A DNA stretch of 64,000 nucleotides from Actinomycetota bacterium (lineage in GTDB: Bacteria > Actinomycetota > Thermoleophilia > RBG-16-64-13). Under the pieces are notes generated by a model. That model did not search any database and had not been told where the DNA came from. It worked only from the letters and a program-made list of their open reading frames with translations. The stretch is taken from contig JADQBG010000015.1 in assembly GCA_016278725.1 (NCBI GenBank), positions 62,001 to 126,000 of the forward strand. Direction: 5' to 3'. This document shows positions 51,720 to 60,269 of this stretch, one piece after another (position 1 is the first letter of the stretch; every line of letters begins with the position of its first letter). The position numbers were made by a program, and so were the translations under genes.

Positions 51720-53614
51720 CGAACCTCCTGTCGCGTGACCGCGCTGCGGCGGACCACTTCGTCCACGAATTCGTCCAGCTCCAGCTCTTTGAGCTTCCGC
51801 TCGGTGGGAAGTCCCATCGCCTGCCAGCCCATCACCTCATAAAACTCCGCCAACATCCCGTCGAGCGCGAAGGCGCGGCCGGCGGCCGGCCCGTCGGGCA
51901 GGGGACGGCGGGTGAACATCTCGGGCACCTGATCCATGTCATACAGCCAGGCAAACCGCGAGTTGAAGATGCGCTCCATGGTGATGACCCGCTCCCCGAT
52001 CCTGTACAGCTCGGCTGCCGAGAGGTCGAGGCCGGTTATCGCCCGAACCAGTTCGGCCTCGTTCTCGAGGTCGTACTCGTTGATCAGGCTGAGCGAGGGC
52101 ACCTTGCAGATGCCCAGGCAATCCACCACGGCCGAGACGATCATCGCGCGCCGCACCAACTCGGCCTTGCCGTGAGGCTGCAGCCGGTCGGCGGCCCGCT
52201 CGTCGCCGTAGAGCTCCTTGGCCCTCTCCGGAGAGATGCTCCACTCGTGGCGGGAGTAGATGCTGGTGTAGTCGCCGCCGCGGGTCGAAACCGCGTAGCC
52301 CAGGCCGCTGCCGTAGGCCGCCCTCGGGTCCATCGCCGTGAGCTCGAGGCCTTTCACCACCGGAGCATACGGCTTCGTCTGGGGTCCCAGCCGCTCGACG
52401 GTACGTTGGATACCGTGGCCCAGCAGTCCGCCAAAGCCTTCGCCCGAAGCCATCTCCCGGATGAGTTGCTCCATGACATCGACGTTGCCCCAGGTCAGTT
52501 CCAGGCCGCCGGTATCGGCGCGGGTGATGACGCCCTTCTCGTAGAGCTCCATGGCGAAGGCCACGGTGCTTCCGGCAGACACCGAATCCAGGCCCAGGCG
52601 GTCACAGAGGTTGTGGAGGAACATGATGGCCTCGGCGTCGCCGAGGCCGCACTTGGATCCCCAAGCCACGATCGGCTCGTAATCGGGGCGCTCGCCCTCG
52701 AAGCCGGCGTAACGGCCCGCTTCGATCTTCATCTCGGCCTTGCAGTGGACCGGGCAACGGTGGCAGGCGCGGTGGCGCTGGACGTAGCGCTCCATGCTCC
52801 TGCCGTCGATGGCGGAAACGTCCTCGAACGTGGAGGTCTGGTAGTTGCGGGTGGCCAGCATCCCCATCTGATCGCTCCACTCGACCGAGGCGGAACTGCC
52901 GTAGCGTACCCACTCCTCATAGGAGGGCGAAGCGACGAGCTTGTCCGAGAACCGCTTGACCGCCGCTTTGATCTCCGGCGAGTTGTGCGCCGGCGTGCGC
53001 ACGCGGCGCATGACGATGGCCTTGACCCTCTTGGCTCCCATAAGGGCACCCAGACCCGTCCGGCCCGCGGCATGTCCCCGACCGCTGACCACGCAGGCGA
53101 GCTCCGCGCCGTTCTCCCCGGCGGGGCCGATCAGCAGCAGGCCCAGACCCTCGTCCCCATGGCGCATCTTCAGCTGGGCGGCGGCGTCGGTGGTGTCCAG
53201 CCCCCAAAGCTCAGAGGCGTCCCGAAGTTCGGCGCGGCCGTTCTCCATGTAGACGTAGACCGGGTGGGGAGAGACATTTCTCAGGATCAGCCCGAAGAAG
53301 CCGTTGCTGCGCAGAGCCGGGCCCGTGCGTCCGCCCACGCTCGAGCTGCCCAGAAGTCCGGTCAGGGGGGAATGCGCGCCCAGGTGCAGGCGGCTGGACG
53401 ACGGGGCGGCCGTGTTGGTCATCAGGCCGGCGCTGATCAAAAGGGGGCTCTCGGGCGAGAGCGCCTCCATATCGGGGCCGACTTCACGGAGCAGGGTTAG
53501 GGCGTTGAAGCCCCGTCCGGCCAGAATGAAACGAGCTTCGGCTTCGGTGTAGGCCCGCCGCCGAAAATCGTCGTTCAGTAGATCGATTTCGAGAATGTCG
53601 CCGTACTGCTCCAT
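51716..53614 (-). CDS. aldehyde:ferredoxin oxidoreductase family protein (second copy)
   Basis: ATG 53614 has AAAGG four bases upstream. The 632-residue protein has the AOR layout: LLISAGLMTNTAAPSSSRLH, GLLGSSSVGGRTGPALRS, GRTGLGALMGAKRVKAIV, and the cluster motif ACHRCPVHC (CX2CX3C) with a later Cys pair (VVDCLGIC). It is divergent from the copy at 22687. It is the first gene of the methyltransferase/hut cluster and is translationally coupled to paralogue 2. It may oxidise an aldehyde or provide reduced ferredoxin for corrinoid activation; the sequence does not decide. Confidence 0.9.
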   Translation of the reverse strand: MEQYGDILEIDLLNDDFRRRAYTEAEARFILAGRGFNALTLLREVGPDMEALSPESPLLISAGLMTNTAAPSSSRLHLGAHSPLTGLLGSSSVGGRTGPALRSNGFFGLILRNVSPHPVYVYMENGRAELRDASELWGLDTTDAAAQLKMRHGDEGLGLLLIGPAGENGAELACVVSGRGHAAGRTGLGALMGAKRVKAIVMRRVRTPAHNSPEIKAAVKRFSDKLVASPSYEEWVRYGSSASVEWSDQMGMLATRNYQTSTFEDVSAIDGRSMERYVQRHRACHRCPVHCKAEMKIEAGRYAGFEGERPDYEPIVAWGSKCGLGDAEAIMFLHNLCDRLGLDSVSAGSTVAFAMELYEKGVITRADTGGLELTWGNVDVMEQLIREMASGEGFGGLLGHGIQRTVERLGPQTKPYAPVVKGLELTAMDPRAAYGSGLGYAVSTRGGDYTSIYSRHEWSISPERAKELYGDERAADRLQPHGKAELVRRAMIVSAVVDCLGICKVPSLSLINEYDLENEAELVRAITGLDLSAAELYRIGERVITMERIFNSRFAWLYDMDQVPEMFTRRPLPDGPAAGRAFALDGMLAEFYEVMGWQAMGLPTERKLKELELDEFVDEVVRRSAVTRQEVR

Positions 53615-53775
53615 CGTACCTTTCTTGCCTGGAGGAACCACCGGTTGCGTTTACCTGCGGTCGAAGCGGGAGGCCGAACAGCCCCCCGAAGGCTCAGGTA
53701 CGGGTCAGAGGAGAGACGGTCCAACAGTGCAGTTGAGGACGCCAGTACCACTCGCCGATGCGAGCGCTGTAAGCT

Positions 53776-53788
53776 GCCCAGTCTGGGC
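53776..53788. repeat. short inverted repeat between ABC importer and AOR genes
   Basis: GCCCA-GTC-TGGGC lies in the 206-base gap after the permease stop, upstream of the AOR-led cluster. It has no adjoining T-run. It could be part of an operator or a weak hairpin; nothing else clear was found in this gap. Confidence 0.3.
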
Positions 53789-53820
53789 CAATGGTCCTCG
53801 TTGTCTCCTGCACCAATTTC

Positions 53821-54771
53821 CTATCTGAAGCGAATACGGGGATTCAGGTATCCATAAAGGATATCAGCCAACAAGTTGGCCATCGTGAAAATGACTACGA
53901 TCACCATAGTGGTTGCTTGAATCAGAGGCAAGTCCCGCCGTTGGATTCCAAAGAGCAGCAAACGGCCAATGCCGGGGAAGCTAAAGAGCGATTCCGTGAC
54001 GATCAGGCCGCCGATCAGCCAGCCGATGCCGATAGCCACCACGGTCACGGTCGGCAGCAGGGCGTTCCTCAGCACGTGACGGCCGATGACCCGGCTGCGC
54101 GAGAGGCCCTTCAGGTAGGCGGTGCGCACGTAATCCATGCTCAGCACCTCTGCCGTGCTCGAACGGGTCATGCGGGCGATGTAGGCCAGGCTGACGAGCG
54201 AAATGGTGAGCGCGGGCAGCACCAGCCGTTCGAGCGTGTCCCGCTCGAAGAAGGCCGCGTCCGGGGCGATCGCCGAACTCGAGGGAAACCAGTCGAGCCG
54301 CAGGGCAAATACCGCGATCAGCAGCAGTCCGGTCACGAACTCGGGTAGCCCAATGAAGGCGAGCGACCCCACGGAGATCACGTGATCCACCCAGGAGTTG
54401 CGGCGGATAGCCGCAACCACCCCCAACACGATGCCCAGGGGCACATACATCACGAAGGCGACGGAGGCCAGCATGGCCGAGTTACGCAGACGTTCCATGA
54501 CCAGATCGCGCACGTCGGCCCGGGTGCTCAAAGACTCACCCCAATCTCCCTGGACGAAGTTCAAGAGCCAGTCCCCGTACTGCACGATCAAAGAGCGGTT
54601 GAGGCCCATCTCTTCGCGGAAGTTGTCCAGCGCCTGTTCGGTGGCGAAGCGGCCAAGGACCATGGTGGCCACGTCCCCGGGCAAGATCTGCGTCGCCGCG
54701 AAGATAAGCAGCGAGGCGAGGATCAGCGTGATGACCATGAAGCCCAGGCGGCGGACGATGAAGATCAACAT
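53821..54771 (-). CDS. oligopeptide/dipeptide-type ABC permease (DppB-like)
   Basis: The 316-residue protein starts MLIFIVRRLGFMVITLI, as DppB/OppB proteins do, and has six membrane helices. The early IFAATQILPGDVATMVLG segment is characteristic, and the EAA loop reads YVRTAYLKGLSRSRVIGRHVLRNA (two adjacent stretches). The ATG abuts the stop of the ATPase gene. It is the last gene of the importer operon. The end is followed within 210 bases by the AOR-led cluster on the same strand. Confidence 0.93.
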   Translation of the reverse strand: MLIFIVRRLGFMVITLILASLLIFAATQILPGDVATMVLGRFATEQALDNFREEMGLNRSLIVQYGDWLLNFVQGDWGESLSTRADVRDLVMERLRNSAMLASVAFVMYVPLGIVLGVVAAIRRNSWVDHVISVGSLAFIGLPEFVTGLLLIAVFALRLDWFPSSSAIAPDAAFFERDTLERLVLPALTISLVSLAYIARMTRSSTAEVLSMDYVRTAYLKGLSRSRVIGRHVLRNALLPTVTVVAIGIGWLIGGLIVTESLFSFPGIGRLLLFGIQRRDLPLIQATTMVIVVIFTMANLLADILYGYLNPRIRFR

Positions 54772-56892
54772 CTAGACCTGCACCTCCACTCCGGGAGTTC
54801 CGTGGTCATGGTCGGCCAGCCGCAGGGTCTCCTTCTGCATCTCGACCAGAGCCTCGAATGTATGGTGGCAGTAGATCCAGTGATCGCCCTCGCCCTCCCG
54901 CCAGGGCGGCTCCTCCTGAATGCAGATGTCGCCGATGAAGCGGGGGCAGCGGGTGTGGAAGCGGCAGCCCGACGGAATATCGACCGCGCTCGGCACACTC
55001 CCCTCCAGCCGAATATTCTTCTGAATCACGTCGGGATCCGGGATCGGGATGGCCGATAGCAGCGCCTCGGTGTAGGGATGATAAGGCGGATTCAGCACGT
55101 CGCCGGCGTCCCCCCACTCCATGGCGTATCCCAGATAGGCAACGCAAACCCAGTCCGACAGATGCTGAACCGCGGAGAGATCGTGGGAGATGAAGAGGTA
55201 GGAAGTTCCCTTCTCCGCCTGCAGGGTGGTCAGCAGATTCATCAGCGAGCCCTGCACCGAGACGTCCAGGGAGGCAATGGGCTCGTCGCACAAGATCAAA
55301 TCGGGCTCGGCGGCAAAGGCGCGGGCAATGGCCACTCGCTGCTTCTCCCCGCCGGACAGTTCGCTGGGCAGCCGGTGATAGTAGGAGGGCGAGAGATGGA
55401 CCGCCTCAAGGAGCTCCAGAACGCGCCGGGGAACCTCGTGTCTGGGCGTCCCGAAGAGCGTGAGGGGCCGCCCGATCGATTGGCCGACGGTTTGCCGCGG
55501 GTTGAGGGAGGCATCCGGGTTCTGAAAGACCATCTGAATCCGCCGGAGAACGTCGCGTTCGCGCGAACGGGTGGTCGGTCCCAGGATCTCGCCGCGCAGG
55601 CTGATGGTCCCCTCCGTGGGTTCCACCAGGCCGATTATGGTCCGGGCCAGGGTGGTCTTGCCGCTCCCGCTTTCTCCCACCAGGCCAAGGGTCCTTCCTT
55701 CGTCGATCCAAACAGTCATGCCGTCCACCGACTTGACCTTGCGCTTGTCCTGCCGGAAGGGTCCCTGGGTGGGGACCGGGTAGTACTTCTTGACGTCACG
55801 CGCCTCGAGCAGGCGGTTTTCCGCCGCCCCGCGCGCCTGCATGAGATCGGCGGTGATGGTGGCCATGTGTTCTGCGGGCGTGGGCACCACCGGCCACCGC
55901 CGGCAGGCCGTCAGGTGATCCTCGGCTGCCCGTACCAGAGGCGGCTGAGCCACCCGGCATTCAGGTTCCGCCAACGAGCAACGGGGCGCGAAGATACAGC
56001 CCTCCGGCAGCTCGTCCAGCCGGGGGATGAAGCCCGGAATCGTATTCAGAGTCTTCCGCCGGGGGCCGAGGCTGAAATGCGGCACGCAGCCAAGGAGATT
56101 CAGCGTGTAGGGGTGGAGCGGGCGCTTGAACAGATCGTGAATCCCCCCCTGCTCCATGAACTCTCCGGCGTACATCACGCCCACGCGGTCGCATACCCGA
56201 GCCACAACGCCCAGGTCGTGGGTGATGTAGAGGATGGCCGAGTCGAATTCCTGCTTGAGCTCGGCCACCAGGTCGAGCACGACGGCCTGCGTGGTCACGT
56301 CGAGCGCGGTGGTGGGCTCATCCAGGATCAGAAGCTCGGGATTGGTCATCATGGCCTGCGCAACCACGCAGCGCTGCAGCATCCCTCCGGAGAGTTGGTG
56401 GGGGTAGCGCCGCGCCACCGACTCGGGATCGGGCATCTTGACCTTCTCGAGCATCTCCAACATCCGCTGGTGCGCTTCCTGCTTGGACATTCCCAGGTGA
56501 ATACGGGCCACCTCGGCGATCTGATTACCGGTGCGGATGGAGGGATTGAGCGCGTTCCCGGGGCTCTGGTAGACGACCGCAATGCGCGATCCCCAGACGT
56601 TGCGCATCTCCTTGTCGGAGAGCGAGAGCAGATCCTCGCCGCGGAGCAACACCCGCCCCGAAGTAACCCGGCCGTTAGCCGGCAAGTAGCGGATGGCGCC
56701 CATCGCCAGCGTGGATTTGCCCGAGCCGGACTCGCCCACGAGACCGAAGCTCTCTCCCTTGGCGATGGTCAGCGAGACGTCGCGGACGGGGAAGATGTCC
56801 CCCTCCTCGGTGCGGTAGGCCACCGAGAGTCCTTCGATCTCGAGAACCGTGCGGCCTTCGCGCCCCGGAGCCGTCTCCGCGCTGGCGGCCAC
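54772..56892 (-). CDS. fused double ABC ATPase (DppD-DppF-like)
   Basis: GTG 56892 shares its first base with the preceding TAG. The 706-residue protein joins the two ATPases normally made by separate genes. Half one (15-330) has GESGSGKSTLA, LSGGMLQR and LLILDEPTTALD; half two (355-690) has GESGSGKTTLA, LSGGEKQR and LILCDEPIASLD. Each half ends with the oligopeptide-transporter Cys region (CIFAPRCSLAEPEC; CRFHTRCPRFIGDIC), which can carry an iron-sulfur cluster in some homologues. All ATPase residues look intact in both. Confidence 0.93.
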   Translation of the reverse strand: MAASAETAPGREGRTVLEIEGLSVAYRTEEGDIFPVRDVSLTIAKGESFGLVGESGSGKSTLAMGAIRYLPANGRVTSGRVLLRGEDLLSLSDKEMRNVWGSRIAVVYQSPGNALNPSIRTGNQIAEVARIHLGMSKQEAHQRMLEMLEKVKMPDPESVARRYPHQLSGGMLQRCVVAQAMMTNPELLILDEPTTALDVTTQAVVLDLVAELKQEFDSAILYITHDLGVVARVCDRVGVMYAGEFMEQGGIHDLFKRPLHPYTLNLLGCVPHFSLGPRRKTLNTIPGFIPRLDELPEGCIFAPRCSLAEPECRVAQPPLVRAAEDHLTACRRWPVVPTPAEHMATITADLMQARGAAENRLLEARDVKKYYPVPTQGPFRQDKRKVKSVDGMTVWIDEGRTLGLVGESGSGKTTLARTIIGLVEPTEGTISLRGEILGPTTRSRERDVLRRIQMVFQNPDASLNPRQTVGQSIGRPLTLFGTPRHEVPRRVLELLEAVHLSPSYYHRLPSELSGGEKQRVAIARAFAAEPDLILCDEPIASLDVSVQGSLMNLLTTLQAEKGTSYLFISHDLSAVQHLSDWVCVAYLGYAMEWGDAGDVLNPPYHPYTEALLSAIPIPDPDVIQKNIRLEGSVPSAVDIPSGCRFHTRCPRFIGDICIQEEPPWREGEGDHWIYCHHTFEALVEMQKETLRLADHDHGTPGVEVQV

Positions 56893-57791
56893 TACGAATC
56901 CTCCCGGCCCGGCTGAAGCACTCGGCGCAATCCGTCGCTCATCAGGTTGGTGGCCACGACCAGCATCGAGATCGCGAGCGCGGGGAAGGCGAGCATCCAA
57001 GGCGCGCCTTCCAGATAGTTCCGGGCTTCGTTTATCTGCAGGCCCCAATCCGGAGAGGGCGGCTGCACCCCGAGCCCCAGGAAGCCCAGCGAAGCCACGA
57101 GGAAGATCGAGTAACTGAAGCGCATGGAAGCTTCTACCAGCAGGGGCGGCAAAGCGTTGGGCAGGATCTCGCGGAAGAGCACGTAGCTATCGCGCTCGCC
57201 GCGGATGCGCGCCGCCTCCACGAACTCCTTGGTCTTTAGATCCAGCACCATGCTGCGCACGACCCGGGCGATCATGGGGATGTAGAGCACGGCCACCACG
57301 AGGATCAGATTGATCAGCGAAGGACCGACCGTCCCCAGCAGCACCAGGGCCAGGAGCAGCGAGGGTATGGAGAGCAGCACGTCCAGAAGCCGCATGAGGA
57401 TCTCGTCCAAGAGGCCCCCGAAGTAGCCGGAGACCAGGCCGACGGTGGTGCCCATCAACACGGCGAGAATGGTCCCGGTTCCTCCCAAGAGGAAGATGCC
57501 ACGGGCCCCGACGATAATGCGGCTAAAAACGTCGCGGCCGAAATTGTCGGTTCCAAAAGGATGCTGCAGCGTGGGTGACTGTAGCCGGTCGGGAATGCTC
57601 TGCTCCTCGAAGCCGTAGGGGGCAATCCAGGGGCCGAACACGGCCATGAGCAGGAAGATGATGAAGATGACGGTGCCGACGGTCGCAATGGGCTGGCGCA
57701 GCAGCCGCCGCCCGTAGAGGCGTAGAGTCTGACCCCTAGAGCGTCGGGTAGGAACCGGTGTCGCGGCGGCGGCATCGACGGAAGCGGACAT
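56892..57791 (-). CDS. oligopeptide/dipeptide-type ABC permease (DppC-like)
   Basis: The 299-residue protein has a cytoplasmic N-terminus, then IATVGTVIFIIFLLMAVFGP as first helix, and the DppC hallmark HPFGTDNFGRDVFSRIIVGAR split across two lines of sequence. The EAA loop is FVEAARIRGERDSYVLFREI, and GFLGLGVQPPSPDWGLQI is diagnostic for the family. It pairs with the DppB-like permease at 53821. A strong terminator-like palindrome separates it from the binding-protein gene upstream. Confidence 0.94.
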   Translation of the reverse strand: MSASVDAAAATPVPTRRSRGQTLRLYGRRLLRQPIATVGTVIFIIFLLMAVFGPWIAPYGFEEQSIPDRLQSPTLQHPFGTDNFGRDVFSRIIVGARGIFLLGGTGTILAVLMGTTVGLVSGYFGGLLDEILMRLLDVLLSIPSLLLALVLLGTVGPSLINLILVVAVLYIPMIARVVRSMVLDLKTKEFVEAARIRGERDSYVLFREILPNALPPLLVEASMRFSYSIFLVASLGFLGLGVQPPSPDWGLQINEARNYLEGAPWMLAFPALAISMLVVATNLMSDGLRRVLQPGREDS

Positions 57792-57861
57792 CGCACCCCT
57801 TGGACGATTTCGCAGTCAGGTCACCATACCGAACCAAACTCCCATCCGCTACACCGCCGCA

Positions 57862-57903
57862 GAAAAAAGGACGGCCGGCCGGAGCTCGAGCTCCGGCCGG
57901 CCG
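57862..57903 (-). terminator. strong palindrome and T-run between binding-protein and permease genes
   Basis: A 32-bp perfect palindrome (57872-57903, arms of GGCCGGCCGG followed by AGCTC) precedes TTTTTT on the minus strand (57863-57868). It sits 33 bases after the binding-protein stop and would act as a partial terminator, giving more binding protein than membrane components. Confidence 0.85.
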
Positions 57904-57936
57904 CTGGTTCGCTACTTGCGAATCCTTATCGAAGCA

Positions 57937-59598
57937 CTATTGGGCAGAGGCCAAATAGGCGTCGGTGAAGACCGTGCGCGCCCAGTCGGTGGCGAGTTCC
58001 ACGCCGTTGAGCTCGGCGGTCGCACCGGCCAGACCGGCTTCGAAATAGGGAACGATGATCGGAGCCTGCTCGATCATGAGTTGCTGGGCCTGATGGTACA
58101 GATCCACCCGCTTGTCGCGGTCCAGCTCATTCGAGATCTGCTGGGTCAGGTCGGCCATCTCCTGGTTCTCCCAGTGCGACTCGTTGTAGTCGCCGTTGGG
58201 CACGTACGCCAGTTGGAAGTAGTTGACGGGAACGGCCCTGGCCCCCCATTCGGTGATGCCGAAGGGAACTTGGAGCCAGCTCTGCTCGCCGTCGCCGTAG
58301 TAGACGTCGACCGGGACGGTTTCGATGTTGACGGTCACACCGATCTCGGCCATCTGTTCCGCCCAGACGGTGGCGATCGCAGGCACATCCAAAGCCTGTT
58401 GCGCGGTCAGAGTGATCTCGAGACCGTCGGCATAGCCGGCATCCGCCAGCAGTTGCTTGGCCTTCTCCACGTCACGCTGCGGCGGCTGCTCCAGGTAGTA
58501 GTCCCCGTAGCTCGGGCCGACCGGAGTGAAGCCGTTGCCGACCTCGGCCAGGTCGGGACGAACCGCGTCCACCAGTTGCTGGTGATCGGTGCCAAGCTTG
58601 AGCGCTTCGCGAACGTTCTCATCCGCGGCAGGGTAGTCACCGTCCGCACGCATGTGCAGGACGTAGTGCATGTTGGAGGTTACCTTCAGCAACTGAAGAG
58701 CCTCGTCCGCCTTCACGGTGTTGACCAGCTCGGTGGTCAGGCCGCCAACGAAGTCGAGTTCGCCGCCGCGAAGGGCTTCCACCTGACCGCCCAGGTCGGG
58801 CGAGAAGATGAACTCGAGGCCGTCCAGATACGGAAGAGGTTCGCCGTCCTCGCCTTCTTTCCAGTAGTTCTCGGCTGCCACCAGAGAGGCGCGGTCTTCG
58901 GGCGAGTAGGAGTCGAGCACGAATGGGCCGCTGCCCGCGCCACCGCCCGGAGCCGCCAGATCCTCGACCTCGGAGTTGACGATGGCCGAGTGGTAATCGG
59001 CGGCGAACGCCGGAAACTCGGGGTTCGGGCTCGAGAGGGCGAACTCCACGGTGGTGTCGTCCACGGCGGTGATCTCGGTTATGCCCTCATAGAGCGAGAC
59101 CACAGGCGAGCCCACGTCGGGATCCCGCAGGCGGTCGAAGGAGTAGGCCACGTCCTCGGCGGTCAGCGGGCTGCCGTCGTTGAACGTCACGCCTTCGCGC
59201 AGGGTGAAGGTCCACACGGTGCCGTCTTCGTTACTTTCCCAGCTTTCGGCGATAGCCGGCTGGACCTGATTCTCCTGATCGAGTTCTACCAGCCAGTCGA
59301 AGCGCTGGTGGTTCAGCATGATGTCGGCGATCGAGGTCGAGAAGTGCGGGTCCAGGTTGGTGGCAGGCTGCGCGCCGATCCTGACCACGCCGCCACGCTC
59401 GACTGCGGCCATGCCCGCTTCGGTAGATGCGGTATCGCCCCCGGCTTCGGTGACTTCGGTGGTTTCGTCCGTGGCCGTGGTGTCTTCGTCGTCCCCGCCG
59501 CAGCCGAGCACCAACAGGCTCAGCAGCAGGACCAGCACCCCGCCCAAGACCACGACTGTGGAGAGGCGGCGCCTCCCTCGACTAAAGTCTCTTCCCAT
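57937..59598 (-). CDS. oligopeptide/dipeptide-type ABC substrate-binding lipoprotein
   Basis: ATG 59598 has AAGGAA eight bases upstream. The 553-residue SBP_bac_5 protein has a twin-Arg-like basic start, a signal helix and the lipobox VLGC, then an acidic Thr/Glu-rich linker. The mature part has family motifs LDPHFSTSIADIML, AESWESNEDGTVWTFTLR, VTFNDGSPLTAEDVAYSFDR and VREALKLGTDHQQLVDAV. This cluster C fold binds peptides but also opines, nickel or small amines. Its gene leads the importer operon just upstream of the hut/methyltransferase cluster, so a modified amino acid is a possible ligand. Confidence 0.93.
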   Translation of the reverse strand: MGRDFSRGRRRLSTVVVLGGVLVLLLSLLVLGCGGDDEDTTATDETTEVTEAGGDTASTEAGMAAVERGGVVRIGAQPATNLDPHFSTSIADIMLNHQRFDWLVELDQENQVQPAIAESWESNEDGTVWTFTLREGVTFNDGSPLTAEDVAYSFDRLRDPDVGSPVVSLYEGITEITAVDDTTVEFALSSPNPEFPAFAADYHSAIVNSEVEDLAAPGGGAGSGPFVLDSYSPEDRASLVAAENYWKEGEDGEPLPYLDGLEFIFSPDLGGQVEALRGGELDFVGGLTTELVNTVKADEALQLLKVTSNMHYVLHMRADGDYPAADENVREALKLGTDHQQLVDAVRPDLAEVGNGFTPVGPSYGDYYLEQPPQRDVEKAKQLLADAGYADGLEITLTAQQALDVPAIATVWAEQMAEIGVTVNIETVPVDVYYGDGEQSWLQVPFGITEWGARAVPVNYFQLAYVPNGDYNESHWENQEMADLTQQISNELDRDKRVDLYHQAQQLMIEQAPIIVPYFEAGLAGATAELNGVELATDWARTVFTDAYLASAQ

Positions 59599-59759
59599 GC
59601 TTCGCGTTCCTTTTCCTTGAGGTTCTGACGGGACGGAGGCCCACTCCCGCCGGGGCAACCATTTCTAACCTAGCACAAGGTCATTCCCGGCAGAAAGACG
59701 TGTCCGGGGGGCAGTGGGCTGTATCTATTGGACGAAACCGCGGGGGCAGTTGTTGGAGG

Positions 59760-60263
59760 CTACTCCACAACGGCCAGCTTCTGGCCGGTGGTCACCACGT
59801 CTCCTTCCCCGACCGAGATCTCGCTGACCGTCCCCTCGGTGGGGGTCCGCAGCTCGTTCTCCATCTTCATCGCCTCGAGCGTGATCAGCGGCTGCCCGGC
59901 CTCGACCTTCTGTCCCGGCGCAACCAGAACCTTGACCACCCGGCCCGGCATCGGCGCGGAGATCAGCTGCCGGCCCGAGACCAGACCCGCGCCCGCCTGC
60001 AGCGCTGCCCGTGAGCGGCGGTTGCGGGCCACCAACTCGTAGTGCTCACCCGATATCAGGAGGCTGAAGTGGTCCCGGTCCTGCGAGTAGTGCACCTCGT
60101 GGCAAGCCCCGTTCACGATCAGGGAGCAGACGTACTCTTCCACGGCGCAGGCATCGACCACGAGTTCCCGGCCGTCCACGATGACGGTGTATTCGTGCTC
60201 TCCCCGCTGTCGGACTTCCACCTCATAGACGGTGCCCGCCTGTTCCACTACGTATCGCGGCAT
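59760..60263 (-). CDS. biotin carboxyl carrier protein
   Basis: The 167-residue protein has an N-terminal region of beta strands (1-90) and a C-terminal biotinyl domain (about 97-167). The biotin lysine is in EAMKMEN, flanked by APMPGRVVKVLVAPGQKVEAG and EGDVVTTGQKLAVVE. It would shuttle carboxybiotin between the carboxylase at 60270 and the transferase at 61793. The N-terminal domain is longer than that of minimal carriers and may bind the partner subunits. The gene follows the carboxylase gene after six bases. Confidence 0.93.
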   Translation of the reverse strand: MPRYVVEQAGTVYEVEVRQRGEHEYTVIVDGRELVVDACAVEEYVCSLIVNGACHEVHYSQDRDHFSLLISGEHYELVARNRRSRAALQAGAGLVSGRQLISAPMPGRVVKVLVAPGQKVEAGQPLITLEAMKMENELRTPTEGTVSEISVGEGDVVTTGQKLAVVE

Positions 60264-60269
60264 GACTCC

